This document shows, in pieces, positions 1 through 9,142 of a stretch of 64,000 nt of DNA. How positions within the stretch are numbered: position 1 is the stretch's first letter; the number at the start of each line of letters is the position of its first letter. A model generated the notes under the pieces. That model was not told the DNA's origin. It saw only the letters and a program-made list of their open reading frames with translations, and searched no databases. Position numbers and translations under genes: made by a program. The stretch comes from Methanolinea sp. (GTDB lineage Archaea; Halobacteriota; Methanomicrobia; Methanomicrobiales; Methanospirillaceae): positions 1 through 64,000 of the forward strand of contig JADFDO010000012.1 in NCBI GenBank assembly GCA_018262855.1. Reading direction: 5' to 3'.

Positions 1-2
1 CG

Positions 3-185
3 GTCTCTGTTGATGTCTCTGCTCGGATTGTCCGGTTGGAAAACCTTGACGAGGGCATGGTTGCAGGCAATTGCGAACCTGAAGAGAACCACGCACTGTT
101 GCGCTGCAGAGAAAACCGGGGTATATGGGACACCTGCTCATCAAAAAGCCAGGGTATTGTTTTTATCTTCTCGTCTGTTTTTTGA
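3..185 (+). CDS. Possible C-terminal end of a gene cut by the left edge
   Basis: The third forward frame is open from the left edge to a TGA at 183-185 and encodes about 60 residues of mixed, soluble-looking sequence ending in a hydrophobic tail. I do not recognise a family. The other two forward frames are no better supported, so this is a weak call resting on the open frame and its ordinary residue composition. From 186 to 440 I see no gene or clear regulatory element; the divergent ABC ATPase gene ends at 441. Confidence 0.25.
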   Translation, partial: VSVDVSARIVRLENLDEGMVAGNCEPEENHALLRCRENRGIWDTCSSKSQGIVFIFSSVF

Positions 186-440
186 GTTGTTCGACCCGTA
201 TCAAGTAGTATGATCGAAGGCTTGCTATATGAATTGAATAATCCAGATGAAGGTATTGAAGCAAATACTACCGGCACACAGACCATCACAACCAGGCAGA
301 TGCCGAGTAGAATTCTCCATTTTTGATTCATGGGGATCGCTTTTCACAGAGACATCCCCTTTCATCTATAAAGTTTTATGCAACCGGAAAGTTGAAGGAA
401 AAAGCTCAACTCACCGGGGATTCATTATGAAAAACCTTCC

Positions 441-1328
441 TCACGCCCCGATCTTGACCAGCATCTCTTCGAGGCTCGGGTAGTGGGACTCGATCCGCTC
501 GACCGATCCCCCTGCAGTGACGATCGCGTTCGAGACCCGTCCCATCTCATCAACGCTTGTGGCCTTCGCCCGGTAATATCCACCGTCAAGGACATACGAG
601 GTGAGCCCCTCCACCTTCGCGATGTCGCTGACGGTAAAATAGATGCTGTAGTAAATCGAGCCGAACATCTCCCGGAGCTCGTGCATGCTGCCGAACGCGA
701 CCCGTTCGCCACGGCGGAGGATGAGGATCTTGTCGCAGATCGCCTCGACCTGGTAGAGGTTGTGAGCCGAGAGGATGATCGTCTTTCCCTGGTCGCGGAG
801 TTCTCTCATGAGATCGACGATGTGCCGCGAGGTCATGGGGTCAAGGCCTGACGTTGCCTCATCGTAGATGAGGACCGAGGGGTTGTGCATGAGGGAGCGG
901 GCGATCGCAGCCTTCCGCTTCATTCCCTTCGAAAACTCCCCCATCTTCTTGCCGTTCGGCTGGAGTGAGAGCCAGTCGAGGAGTTCTTTGCTCCGGGCTC
1001 TTATCGAGGACCTGTCCATCCCGTAGATCTCGCCGAAGAAGGTGAGGTACTCGTCGACCTTCATGGTCTCGTAGAGGCGGGACTCTTCGGGGAGGTAGCC
1101 GATCATCTGCTTCATCCCGTCCGGCTCTTTAAGGATATCCGTCCCGTCGACCACCAGTTCGCCTGACGTAGGCTCGATGAGTCCTGCGAGGATCTTGAGG
1201 AGTGTGGTCTTTCCTGCCCCGTTGTGACCGATGACCCCGAATATCTGTGCCCTGTCGAGATCGAAACTGACGTGATCGAGGGCAGGAACAGTACCATAGA
1301 GCTTGGTGAGATCCCGGGCAGATATCAT
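441..1328 (-). CDS. ABC transporter ATP-binding protein (ABC-2 export type)
   Basis: This is a 295-residue cytoplasmic ATPase that would energise the membrane subunits encoded divergently at 1411-4313. The Walker A motif GHNGAGKTT lies at residues 34-42, followed by a degenerate signature (FSKGM instead of LSGGQ), Walker B with the catalytic glutamate (LIYDEATSGLD) and the H-loop (SAHNL). Length and motif order fit the ABC-2 drug, lipid or Na+ exporter ATPases of the CcmA/NatA type, and the C-terminal 80 residues are the usual regulatory extension. It is separated by 82 bp from the first permease gene on the opposite strand, so both sides probably share one promoter region. The substrate cannot be told from sequence. 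Confidence 0.93.
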   Translation of the reverse strand: MISARDLTKLYGTVPALDHVSFDLDRAQIFGVIGHNGAGKTTLLKILAGLIEPTSGELVVDGTDILKEPDGMKQMIGYLPEESRLYETMKVDEYLTFFGEIYGMDRSSIRARSKELLDWLSLQPNGKKMGEFSKGMKRKAAIARSLMHNPSVLIYDEATSGLDPMTSRHIVDLMRELRDQGKTIILSAHNLYQVEAICDKILILRRGERVAFGSMHELREMFGSIYYSIYFTVSDIAKVEGLTSYVLDGGYYRAKATSVDEMGRVSNAIVTAGGSVERIESHYPSLEEMLVKIGA

Positions 1329-1410
1329 GGATGCCTCGTGTTTTCGCGCTCAATTCCTCTACCTGTAATGTATTATAGGTACTGAACGTACCATACAGGC
1401 GATACAAGAC

Positions 1411-3237
1411 GTGAACTCCCTGCAGTTCCTCGGACAGATTGCAACGCTCGCCCGTTGGGAGGTCAGGCGGACCTTCGGGATCATGGGGAAGAGCATGCTG
1501 CCTGCGGCAATCATCCTCTTCGTACTCCTTATTGCTGTCACCGGATTTACTGCGGAACGCGGTCTCCACCTCCAGGACGGGTTATACCGGATGGGGGTAG
1601 ACGATCCGAAGCTGGCAACGATCTTTGGCGGAGACGAGCGTTTTTCGATTACGGTCAGGGACAGCGTCTCACTTGTCGAGCACCGGGCCGACTATGATAT
1701 TGTCATTGTCGGGAGCCAGGCATACGTCCAGAGGAATGACCGTGGAAGATCGGCCTTAAAGACCCTTCAGAGGGATTACCAGCAGTACCTCGACTCGGTC
1801 TACAGCCAGCAGCAGGACCTCTTTGCGGCCTATCCCCTCTGGATCGATCTCCTGGAAGTGAAGAGCGAGATTGACTTCTCGGCAACAGAAGCTGGGCAGA
1901 CGATATCCGTCTCGCCGGCATCTACTTCCCCGCCGGTCCCCGAAGGTCCGGTTGAGGAAATCCCCGAGCCCGATCCGGGTGTTGCGTTCTCTGCCGAAGA
2001 GCTCAGGCAGGGGCTCCAGGAGTCGCTCGGGCAGCAACAGGACCAGCTCGCACGGTACTCCGACCTCGTAGGCCCGGAGAGCCCGTTCGGGTCGTTCAAG
2101 ACGCCGTCGCAGCTCTCGCCCCCGCTCCCCTTCGACTCCATCATCCTCGTCTTCCTCTTCATCTTCCCGCTCTACTTCACCTCCCAGTTCTACATGATGA
2201 GCATCATGCAGGAGCGGCTCGAGCGGAAAGGTGAAGTGCTCCTCTCCACACCGGCCGGAGCACCTGCGATCATCTTCGGAAAAGCGCTCCCCTACTTCAT
2301 CGGTATGATTGCCATCTCCGCTGGAATCGCACTGTATCTCCAGGTCCCGCTCGAAATTCTCCTCCCGCTCTTCCCCGTGATCCTCTTCTTCCTCGCCAAT
2401 GCCCTTCTCATCGGGATGGCGTCCCGGAGTTTCAAGGAGCTCTCCTTCATCTCAATCTTCTTCTCGACGGTTGCAACCAGTTACCTCTTCTTCCCGAGCA
2501 TCTTCGCCAATGTCCACGTGATCAGTCTCGTCTCCCCGCTAACGCTTGTCGTCCTCACGCTCCAAGGGGAGGCATACACCTTGAGCCAGTACCTCTTCTC
2601 AACGGCCCTTTTCTTCCTGACAAGCGCCACTCTCTTTTACGTCGGGATCGTGAATTTCAAGGAGGAACGGCTCTTTTCCCAGGCTGGGATAGTCAGGCGT
2701 ATCCGGGAGTTCGTGTCGACCTCGCTCTCGGAAAGACATCCCTGGGCATCGCTCTTCGCGATGAACGCATTCGTGGTACCGTTCGTCTTCATGGTCCAGA
2801 TGCTGCTATTAGTCCTCTTCTTCAACCTGCCCATGCCGCTCTCACTCGTCCTTCTCATCGTCTCTGCCGCACTTGTGGAGGAGATTGCAAAGTCGATCGG
2901 GATCTGCACGTTCCTGCTTGAGCGCCCTCATAAATTCCCGTGGGCAAAGGTGGTGCTCGGGGCCGCAGTCACCGCCGCAGCATTCCTCTTCGCAGAGAAG
3001 CTCCTCCTCTTCGTGACACTCACCCAGATCACCGAGAGCGTGTTCGGGAGCATCCTCTTCCTGTCGTCCGGAGCCCTCACCCTCATCCTCCCATTCCTCC
3101 TCCACTTCACTGGCGCATTAATCGTCGCATCTCTCGTCAAGTTCAGGGGCTCGAAGGGGTATGTCCCTGGCATAATCCTCGCAACCCTTGTCCACTGTCT
3201 CTATAACGGGTATTTCATCCTGGGGTGGATGCTGTGA
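1411..3237 (+). CDS. ABC-2 permease fused to a C-terminal PrsW-like intramembrane protease domain
   Basis: The N-terminal half has one membrane segment (about residues 27-47), a long extracytoplasmic region rich in Gln and Pro (about 50-240), then a group of membrane helices (about 245-425) as in ABC-2 permeases. From about residue 450 a second membrane unit carries the PrsW pattern: E490-E491-x-x-K494, E529 in a helix, H565 in LLHFTG, and H595-x3-N599 in LVHCLYN. PrsW proteins are intramembrane proteases that cut anti-sigma factors in bacteria, so here the motif predicts a membrane-embedded metalloprotease on an exporter subunit. The start is GTG at 1411. The next permease gene overlaps the stop codon. 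The protease assignment rests on four conserved polar positions. Confidence 0.82.
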   Translation: MNSLQFLGQIATLARWEVRRTFGIMGKSMLPAAIILFVLLIAVTGFTAERGLHLQDGLYRMGVDDPKLATIFGGDERFSITVRDSVSLVEHRADYDIVIVGSQAYVQRNDRGRSALKTLQRDYQQYLDSVYSQQQDLFAAYPLWIDLLEVKSEIDFSATEAGQTISVSPASTSPPVPEGPVEEIPEPDPGVAFSAEELRQGLQESLGQQQDQLARYSDLVGPESPFGSFKTPSQLSPPLPFDSIILVFLFIFPLYFTSQFYMMSIMQERLERKGEVLLSTPAGAPAIIFGKALPYFIGMIAISAGIALYLQVPLEILLPLFPVILFFLANALLIGMASRSFKELSFISIFFSTVATSYLFFPSIFANVHVISLVSPLTLVVLTLQGEAYTLSQYLFSTALFFLTSATLFYVGIVNFKEERLFSQAGIVRRIREFVSTSLSERHPWASLFAMNAFVVPFVFMVQMLLLVLFFNLPMPLSLVLLIVSAALVEEIAKSIGICTFLLERPHKFPWAKVVLGAAVTAAAFLFAEKLLLFVTLTQITESVFGSILFLSSGALTLILPFLLHFTGALIVASLVKFRGSKGYVPGIILATLVHCLYNGYFILGWML

Positions 3238-4313
3238 ATTTCAGAAATATATTCCTCGTCATGAAGAAGGACCTTTCAGGTCTTGGAAAAGAGCGGACGA
3301 TCGTGCTCGCAATCCTCCTGCAGCTCTTCGTCGCACTCTTCTCATCATTCCTGATGGTAGGGCTGACCTCGATGTACGATCCCTCCTCCCTGGCACGGTA
3401 CTCCGGCGTGAAGTACCAGGTCGGCTATGTCGGTGAATCCCCTGATCTTCGGGATCTCCTCCAGAGGAGCAACCAGTTCCAGGTCTACCAGATGGATCTC
3501 TCGACCGCAGTCGCCGCCCTCACCGAGCGGAAACTTTCGGCTGTCGTCTATGTCCCGGATACAGGAATTGATGCCGATGATCCGGTCAAGATCACGCTCT
3601 ACAGCCTCCAGAACGATATCCAGTCTACCATCGTCAATGTCCAGTTAAAGGAAGTCTTCCTCGATTACGAAGAAGAGCTCCGGCAGGCACGTTCCGGGAG
3701 GCTCAACCTGATTCCGGTCACCGTCGAGTTCCCTGCGAGCCGCTCCAGTCCCGGCTTCTACGAGTTCATCTACGGCCTCTTGATCCCGCTCCTCCTCTTC
3801 ATGCCGGCGATCATCTCTGCTGCTCTCATCATCGATCTCGTCACGGAAGAGTACCAGCATCACACACTTGAGACACTTCTCTCAACGCCGATGACGATGG
3901 CGGAAGTGGTATGGGGCAAGATTGCCGCCTGCCTTGTGCTGGTCCCGGTCCAGGCAGGAACCTGGCTCCTCCTCCTTGCCATCAACCGCATTGCCATCGC
4001 GAACATGGTCGAGATCCTCCTGCTCGTGGTCACCTCATCCCTGGTGCTGATCCTGATTGGTGCGCTGACTGCGCTCTATTACAGGGAGCGGACTGCGGCG
4101 CAGTTTATCTTCTCGACCGCCGTCGTCGTCCTGATGCTTCTCGTCCTTGCATTCCCGAGGAATCCCCTGAACCTCATCGCACTGCTCGCCACGGACTCGG
4201 CCGGGATGGAACAGTGGGGGATTCTGGCAGGGGCTCTTTTCATGTGTGGGATCCTGGGATTCATCACCCATGCCTATTCAGCCAAGGTATCTACAAGAGC
4301 ACCGGGGGAATAG
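3234..4313 (+). CDS. ABC-2 type permease subunit
   Basis: About 359 residues in the NatB/YhfI-like permease layout: one N-terminal helix (about 25-45), an extracytoplasmic domain of about 140 residues, then five helices from about residue 175 to the end. The segment after the first of these, with EEYQHHTLETLLSTPM, is the coupling-helix region typical of ABC-2 permeases. I chose GTG at 3234 because it overlaps the upstream TGA as GTGA and follows a GGGGTGGA ribosome site; an in-frame GTG at 3225 is an alternative. With the divergent ATPase and the upstream fusion permease it forms a heterodimeric exporter. Substrate unknown. Confidence 0.88.
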   Translation: MNFRNIFLVMKKDLSGLGKERTIVLAILLQLFVALFSSFLMVGLTSMYDPSSLARYSGVKYQVGYVGESPDLRDLLQRSNQFQVYQMDLSTAVAALTERKLSAVVYVPDTGIDADDPVKITLYSLQNDIQSTIVNVQLKEVFLDYEEELRQARSGRLNLIPVTVEFPASRSSPGFYEFIYGLLIPLLLFMPAIISAALIIDLVTEEYQHHTLETLLSTPMTMAEVVWGKIAACLVLVPVQAGTWLLLLAINRIAIANMVEILLLVVTSSLVLILIGALTALYYRERTAAQFIFSTAVVVLMLLVLAFPRNPLNLIALLATDSAGMEQWGILAGALFMCGILGFITHAYSAKVSTRAPGE

Positions 4314-4457
4314 TGAAGGTGTGGTAAAAAAATCCCGAACCCACGAGTGATTTTGCCGAAATCTGGTCTTATCCGGCTATCTGTCCCTGCAGCAGAATAT
4401 TTCGATACATTCAAGTCACTCCCGTTGATTAGTACCTACAAGGAAGGAGCAGGAAGG

Positions 4458-5096
4458 ATGTACTGTCCCAAATGCGGAAGGGAGACGGAGAGTAGCGGGA
4501 GGTTCTGCCAGTGGTGCGGTGCAGATACCCGCGTTGCACCCCCGAAAGCCGTGTTGCGCAAGCGAGTGGGAGATATCACGACAGAAAAGTTCGCCGGCCT
4601 CGGGAGAAGGATCGCGTCCGGCATCATCGATATTCTCTTTCTCATCATCTTCGATATCATTGTTGCAGGCTTCCTCGCAGTCCTGACCTGGCTTATCCAG
4701 CGTCCAAGCCCGGTTTCAGAAGCAATCCTCCAGCTCTACCAGTATTACCGGCATGTCCCCCGCACCGATGCATACGGGAACGCGGTCAATGCGGCCGTTC
4801 CCTCCCAGATACTCCTCTCATCAGGGTTGCTCCTCCTTCTGGTGCCATGGCTCTACTTTGCCTACCTCGAGAGTTCCAGAAATCAGGCCACCCTTGGGAA
4901 GATAGTGACCCGGATCGCAGTCACCGACATGCAGGGCAACAGGATCACTTTTGCGAGGGCAACCCTCCGGTTCTTTACGATGTCGCTCTCGTTCCTCACC
5001 CTCTTCGTGGGGTTCATCATCCCGGCATTCACCAAGTACAGGCAGGGCCTCCATGATATGGTGGCAGGAACCCTGATGTTCCGACAGGAAATTTGA
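4458..5096 (+). CDS. Zinc-ribbon and RDD-domain membrane protein
   Basis: A 212-residue protein starting with a double-cysteine zinc ribbon (C3-x2-C6, C17-x2-C20) followed by an RDD domain: an Arg near the first helix, three hydrophobic helices and the GQGLHDM-like element seen here as RQGLHDMVAG near the C terminus. RDD proteins are small membrane proteins of mostly unknown role, with some acting in Na+/H+ exchange. The frame is open upstream to a GTG at 4347, but the ATG at 4458 begins the zinc ribbon exactly and follows the purine-rich GGAGCAGGAAGG, so that start is preferred. A T-rich stretch at 5103-5130 directly after the stop is a plausible archaeal terminator. Confidence 0.85.
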   Translation: MYCPKCGRETESSGRFCQWCGADTRVAPPKAVLRKRVGDITTEKFAGLGRRIASGIIDILFLIIFDIIVAGFLAVLTWLIQRPSPVSEAILQLYQYYRHVPRTDAYGNAVNAAVPSQILLSSGLLLLLVPWLYFAYLESSRNQATLGKIVTRIAVTDMQGNRITFARATLRFFTMSLSFLTLFVGFIIPAFTKYRQGLHDMVAGTLMFRQEI

Positions 5097-5102
5097 ACCA
5101 TC

Positions 5103-5130
5103 CGTTTTTTCAGTGTTTTCCTTTTTTCAG
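5103..5130 (+). terminator. T-tract terminator after the RDD gene
   Basis: Two runs of six T separated by a short spacer follow the RDD stop codon within 10-35 nt. Archaeal transcription commonly ends at such U-rich tracts. The next gene, on the same strand, starts at 5241. Confidence 0.4.
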
Positions 5131-5240
5131 ATGCCGGCAGGAAAGAGCTATGATTCCCTCACCTGCGGCCATGTTTCCCGGGAACTTTTTCACCCGGTGC
5201 GGGAAGGCCCCGTCATCGTACCAAAAAGTCCATACCTGAT

Positions 5241-7181
5241 ATGCAGAAATCCACTATGGTGAAGAAGATCTCGTTCTCCCGGTTCTCGCTTCGCTCCACC
5301 CTCATACTTTTTATCACCTCGATTATCCTGATCGTGATCCTGTTTCTGCTGGCTGCAGCATATAGTCAGGCATCGACCGAACTGTTGAGGCAGAGCGAAG
5401 AACAGGCACGGTTCAGCGAGATGTACTTAAAAGAGTCCCTGGTCATCGTCGACGAGGGGCTGAAACTCTACGACAGTTCCCTCGATTCGCAGATGGAGGA
5501 TGCATTCTCAGGGTATCTCGATGCGTATAATGAATCCGGTGGAGATATCCAGCTCATCGATCTCGACTCACTCAAAGACTCCTTAAGCCCCGGCTTTTCC
5601 GGAATCCTTGATCTCTACATCATCAACGAGAGCGGCGTCATCGCCGCCTCAACCGTTCCCTCCGTGATGCACCTTGATTTCCGGAACTACCCTGAGTTCT
5701 ACGAATCAATTACCCGCATCAGGGAAGGCGACATGTTCGTTGCCGACCGGGTTGTGCGATCTGTGACGAATACCACCGAGGGCACCGTCTCGGGCCAGCT
5801 CAGAAAATTTGCATTCATGCCGGTCCCAGATCACCAGTACCTGCTGGAGATGGGGCTGATCATGGAAGGCTTTGAGAGCCAGCGATCCGAGCTCTCCTAC
5901 GTCGATGTGGCAGACCGCATTCGGGAGATGAATCCCTCCATCGAAAGGATCCGAATCTTCGACATCAACCAGAACCTTATCCTGGAACAGGGTGTTATCC
6001 CACAGACCGGTGTAAACGGGACATTGATCGCGGAGATATTTACCTCCGGGACTGACCGGACCATCAGCAACCCGGGCAGCGATCAGGTGATCCGCTATCT
6101 CTATGTCGACCTGCGGGAGTCCTCCACTGCGTCCGATATGAGTCTGGTCGCAGAAGTCACGTACACGCTCGCACCGCTCAATGGGGCTCTCTCCCAGATA
6201 CTTCTCTACTACATCCTGATCGGGATCATCGCGGTCACCATGGGAATTGTCCTGGCATTCACCATTGCACGTTTCCTCTCCGCACCTATCGGCGACATCA
6301 TTGCTGACGTGGAGCAGATCGCACAGGGGGATCTCGGGCATACCATCCGGAGCATGCCGAACCCCGAGTTCCAGAAACTCGAAGAGAGTATCAACCTCAT
6401 GATCGGGAAGATCCAGACCTATTCGACAGAACTTGAACGTAGCAGGGCAGAGATACGGATTGCTGCCGAGATCCAGAAGACGTTTTTACCACGCCAGGGC
6501 CCGGATCTGGAGGAGTACGAGATCGCCGCGAGGAATATCCCTGCCCAGGAGGTCGGTGGCGACTATTACGACTTCATCCCCCTTGACGAGAGGAACCTCG
6601 GCATCGTGATCGCTGATGTGGCCGGGAAGGGCATCCCCGCGGCACTCTTCATGGCGCTCTCCCGCTCGATCATGAGAGCTGTCGCCTCGCCGGATAAAGC
6701 CACGGATGAGGTTGTCCGGGAATCAAACGATCTCATCACCGCCGACGCCTCTGCGGGAATGTTTGTAACCCTCTTTTACTGCGTGCTTGACAGGGACACC
6801 GGGCATCTGGTGTACGTCAATGCCGGGCACAATCCTCCCCTGCATTACCGCTGTGAAACCGGAACCCTCCACACCCTTCTCCCGACGGGTATGGCGATGG
6901 GTGTCATGCAGGGGAACACGTATTCTGTCGGGGACGTATCGCTCGCCCCAGGTGATCTCCTCGTGATGTATACTGATGGCGTGACCGAGGCCTTCAACCA
7001 GGGCGGTGAGGGATTCGGAGAAGGAAGGCTGATGGATGTGGTGGTTGCATCACACGATCGGAATGCTGCAGATATACTCGAGATCATTTTTTCACGGGTA
7101 AATGAATTTATAGGAGAGGCCACGCAATCCGATGATATCACCGTCGTGGTCATCAGGCGAACATCCAAGGGACACGCGTGA
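5241..7181 (+). CDS. Membrane sensor with HAMP and SpoIIE-type PP2C phosphatase domain
   Basis: A 646-residue sensor: a membrane helix at about 20-42, an extracytoplasmic sensing region of about 280 residues resembling a double-Cache fold, a second helix at about 320-345, a HAMP linker, a short coiled coil and a C-terminal SpoIIE-like PP2C phosphatase (about 415-640). The phosphatase carries the metal-site elements VGGDYYD, VIADVAGKGIPAA, NAGHNPPL and a late MYTDGVTE. Such proteins couple an outside signal to dephosphorylation of a partner, typically an anti-sigma-antagonist (STAS) protein in bacteria. No STAS or kinase gene lies next to it here, so the target is unknown. ATG at 5256 is an alternative start. 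Confidence 0.9.
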   Translation: MQKSTMVKKISFSRFSLRSTLILFITSIILIVILFLLAAAYSQASTELLRQSEEQARFSEMYLKESLVIVDEGLKLYDSSLDSQMEDAFSGYLDAYNESGGDIQLIDLDSLKDSLSPGFSGILDLYIINESGVIAASTVPSVMHLDFRNYPEFYESITRIREGDMFVADRVVRSVTNTTEGTVSGQLRKFAFMPVPDHQYLLEMGLIMEGFESQRSELSYVDVADRIREMNPSIERIRIFDINQNLILEQGVIPQTGVNGTLIAEIFTSGTDRTISNPGSDQVIRYLYVDLRESSTASDMSLVAEVTYTLAPLNGALSQILLYYILIGIIAVTMGIVLAFTIARFLSAPIGDIIADVEQIAQGDLGHTIRSMPNPEFQKLEESINLMIGKIQTYSTELERSRAEIRIAAEIQKTFLPRQGPDLEEYEIAARNIPAQEVGGDYYDFIPLDERNLGIVIADVAGKGIPAALFMALSRSIMRAVASPDKATDEVVRESNDLITADASAGMFVTLFYCVLDRDTGHLVYVNAGHNPPLHYRCETGTLHTLLPTGMAMGVMQGNTYSVGDVSLAPGDLLVMYTDGVTEAFNQGGEGFGEGRLMDVVVASHDRNAADILEIIFSRVNEFIGEATQSDDITVVVIRRTSKGHA

Positions 7182-7224
7182 ACACGTTGAAAAGAATTAT
7201 GTCTCACTTTTCCCGGAGAATATT

Positions 7225-7243
7225 CCTTTTTTCCGGAAAAAGG
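7225..7243. terminator. Near-perfect palindrome between converging genes
   Basis: CCTTTTTTCCGGAAAAAGG is palindromic except for one extra T. It sits between the end of the phosphatase gene (7181) and the end of the opposite-strand zinc protein (7247), and reads T-rich in both directions, which suits a bidirectional terminator. Confidence 0.45.
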
Positions 7244-7246
7244 CGA

Positions 7247-7444
7247 TTACTCGTCGTATTTTCCCTTCAACCCTGCCCAACCCGTGAAACCACAATAAAT
7301 GCAGCACTCACCTTCGCAATGCCTGCAGATTTTGGCAGGTGACCTCACCAGCACATAGCCAGTCTTGTCGCAGTAAATGCAGCCCGCCCCTTCACAATGT
7401 GAACATCGGACCTTCTCATACACAGGTCGTTCATTATCAGACAT
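7247..7444 (-). CDS. Small zinc-binding protein with DnaJ-like CxxCxGxG repeats
   Basis: A 65-residue protein with two pairs of zinc knuckles: CSHCEGAGCIYC near residues 14-25 and CRHCEGECCIYC near 40-51. The spacing C-x2-C-x-G-x-G/C resembles the DnaJ/HSP40 cysteine-rich domain and rubredoxin-like knuckles, so it probably binds two zinc ions. There is no J-domain. It could be a small chaperone-like, RNA-binding or regulatory protein; I cannot say which. It stands alone between a converging phosphatase gene and an upstream PPK2-family gene on the same strand 160 bp away. Confidence 0.75.
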   Translation of the reverse strand: MSDNERPVYEKVRCSHCEGAGCIYCDKTGYVLVRSPAKICRHCEGECCIYCGFTGWAGLKGKYDE

Positions 7445-7606
7445 TCTGGTTCAGTATACGTTGTCAGCATGCATGAGTTTAATGGTTCTCAATCAGACCT
7501 GGGCACAGGGATGGCAGTGTCTGTTGTCCAGTCTGGCAGCAAACACGGGATAATTCCTGCAGATTCCTGCAAGGACTCCCCAAAAGTTTCTCCCCATAGT
7601 CGATAA

Positions 7607-9142
7607 CTACCGGTCTCCGGTCCGTTTGTGAATCGCATCGACGATGGACTGGAGTGTCTGCACCCGCGAATAATACTTGTCATTTGCCGGAATCACAATC
7701 CAGGGGGCATCCTCCGTACTGGTGCAGGAAATCATTTGGGATACAACTTGCTCGTATTCGTTCCACCTTGCCCTGTTCCTCCAGTCTTCAGCAGTTATCT
7801 TCCACTGCTTCTCCGGGTCCTGTTCCCGCTCCCTGAACCTCCGTAACTGTTCGTCGGCATCGATATGCAGCCAGAACTTGAGGAGAAGAGCCCCGTCATT
7901 TGAGAGTGATCGCTCAAAGTCGTTGATCTCGCGGTAAGCCCTCTGCCATTCCTCCCTGGTAATGAGGGATTCCACTCGTTCAACGAGAACCCGCCCGTAC
8001 CAGCTCCTGTCGAAGATGGTGATGTGCCCCCTTTCCGGGAGTGCTGGCATGAACCTCCAGAGATAGTGGTGGGCAGCCTCTCTTTCTCCAGGAGGTCCGA
8101 CAGGGTATACAGTATACCCGCGGGGGTTGAGATACCGTGTCACTCTCATGATATTGCCCCCCTTTCCTGCTGCATCCCACCCTTCAAAGAGGAGGATGAG
8201 GGGGATCTTCTCCCGATACAGCTGCACCTGGCACTCTGCGAGCTCTTTCCCAAGATCCGCCATCCGTTCATCGTACTCCTGCCTCCCGAGCGCGAGGGAG
8301 AGATCAACTTTTTCGTGGTCGCCAGGTTCACCGGAGAAGGATTTTTTGGATTTCCTGCCCGGGGCCTGGTGGGCAGTATCAGGAATACCGCGGTCCGCCC
8401 GTTCGATTGAATTTCCAAGTTCCCGGATCAGGATCTCGAACGCATTCACGACGGCATATTGCCGGTCGTCGGCATCGATAATGTGCCATGGCGAGAAGGC
8501 AGGGCTTGTCCGGGCAAGCGTGTCGTCGATGAATGTGAGATAATCCCTGTATCGTATGTACCGGTCAAGATCGGGGTCGATATGATCCATGGTGAGCGGG
8601 TCCTTCCTGATCTTCCGGAGCCTCTGCTTCTGCTCCTTTTTACTGAGATGAAGATACAATTTCACAAGAAGCACCCCGCTGTCAGTCAGCGTCCGCTCGA
8701 ACGCATGGATCTCTGAAAGGAGTGGTTCGGGGACCCTCTCCCCGCTCCGGAGATCCATCCTGTCAAGGATGGTACGGGAGTACCATCCCCTGTCAAAAAT
8801 TGCTATCCTCCCTTTTTCGGGAGTCCTTATCCAGAACCGCCAGAAAAAATGGTGTTCCCGTGCCAGGGGACCGGGTGCGAAGATCGGATAATAGGAGAAT
8901 CCCCGGGGATCGAGGGAGCGGTTTAATTCTTTTACAAGGGTTGCAATCCCTGCTCCGTACCCTCCCTCAAAGAGGAAGATTACAGGCAGGCCGGAGTCGC
9001 GTGCTCTCCTCTGAAGGGCGCCAAGTGTTCTCCGCTGGGATTCATGAATCGAATGGTATTCTTTATCGTCAAGATGATGCGCCGGGTCATGGTCAGAGAG
9101 GACCAGAAGGGGGGGTTCCTCGTCCCTGACCATGGGTGTCAC
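7607..9142 (-). CDS. Two-domain PPK2-family phosphotransferase (polyphosphate:AMP phosphotransferase type)
   Basis: A 511-residue protein made of two PPK2 domains in tandem. The C-terminal domain has an intact P-loop [12 protein letters not shown], the [18 protein letters not shown] lid segment and [13 protein letters not shown]. The N-terminal domain keeps the fold markers (FDRGWYSR) but its P-loop reads [10 protein letters not shown], lacking the Lys, so it is probably not catalytic. This arrangement matches PAP-type class II PPK2 enzymes, which phosphorylate AMP to ADP with polyphosphate. Its ATG overlaps the ilvD stop codon by 4 nt, so the two genes are translationally coupled. Confidence 0.9.
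   Translation of the reverse strand: MTPMVRDEEPPLLVLSDHDPAHHLDDKEYHSIHESQRRTLGALQRRARDSGLPVIFLFEGGYGAGIATLVKELNRSLDPRGFSYYPIFAPGPLAREHHFFWRFWIRTPEKGRIAIFDRGWYSRTILDRMDLRSGERVPEPLLSEIHAFERTLTDSGVLLVKLYLHLSKKEQKQRLRKIRKDPLTMDHIDPDLDRYIRYRDYLTFIDDTLARTSPAFSPWHIIDADDRQYAVVNAFEILIRELGNSIERADRGIPDTAHQAPGRKSKKSFSGEPGDHEKVDLSLALGRQEYDERMADLGKELAECQVQLYREKIPLILLFEGWDAAGKGGNIMRVTRYLNPRGYTVYPVGPPGEREAAHHYLWRFMPALPERGHITIFDRSWYGRVLVERVESLITREEWQRAYREINDFERSLSNDGALLLKFWLHIDADEQLRRFREREQDPEKQWKITAEDWRNRARWNEYEQVVSQMISCTSTEDAPWIVIPANDKYYSRVQTLQSIVDAIHKRTGDR

Noticed and set aside
10-213. Forward frame of 67 codons at the left edge
   Set aside because: It is out of frame with the better open frame (position 3 on) and its residue composition (Cys, Thr, Lys clusters) does not look like a protein domain.
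9041-9056. ATTCATGAAT palindrome inside the PPK2 gene
   Set aside because: It lies in coding sequence and lacks the 7-nt spacer of the 60.7-kb operator, so it is unlikely to be a related site.
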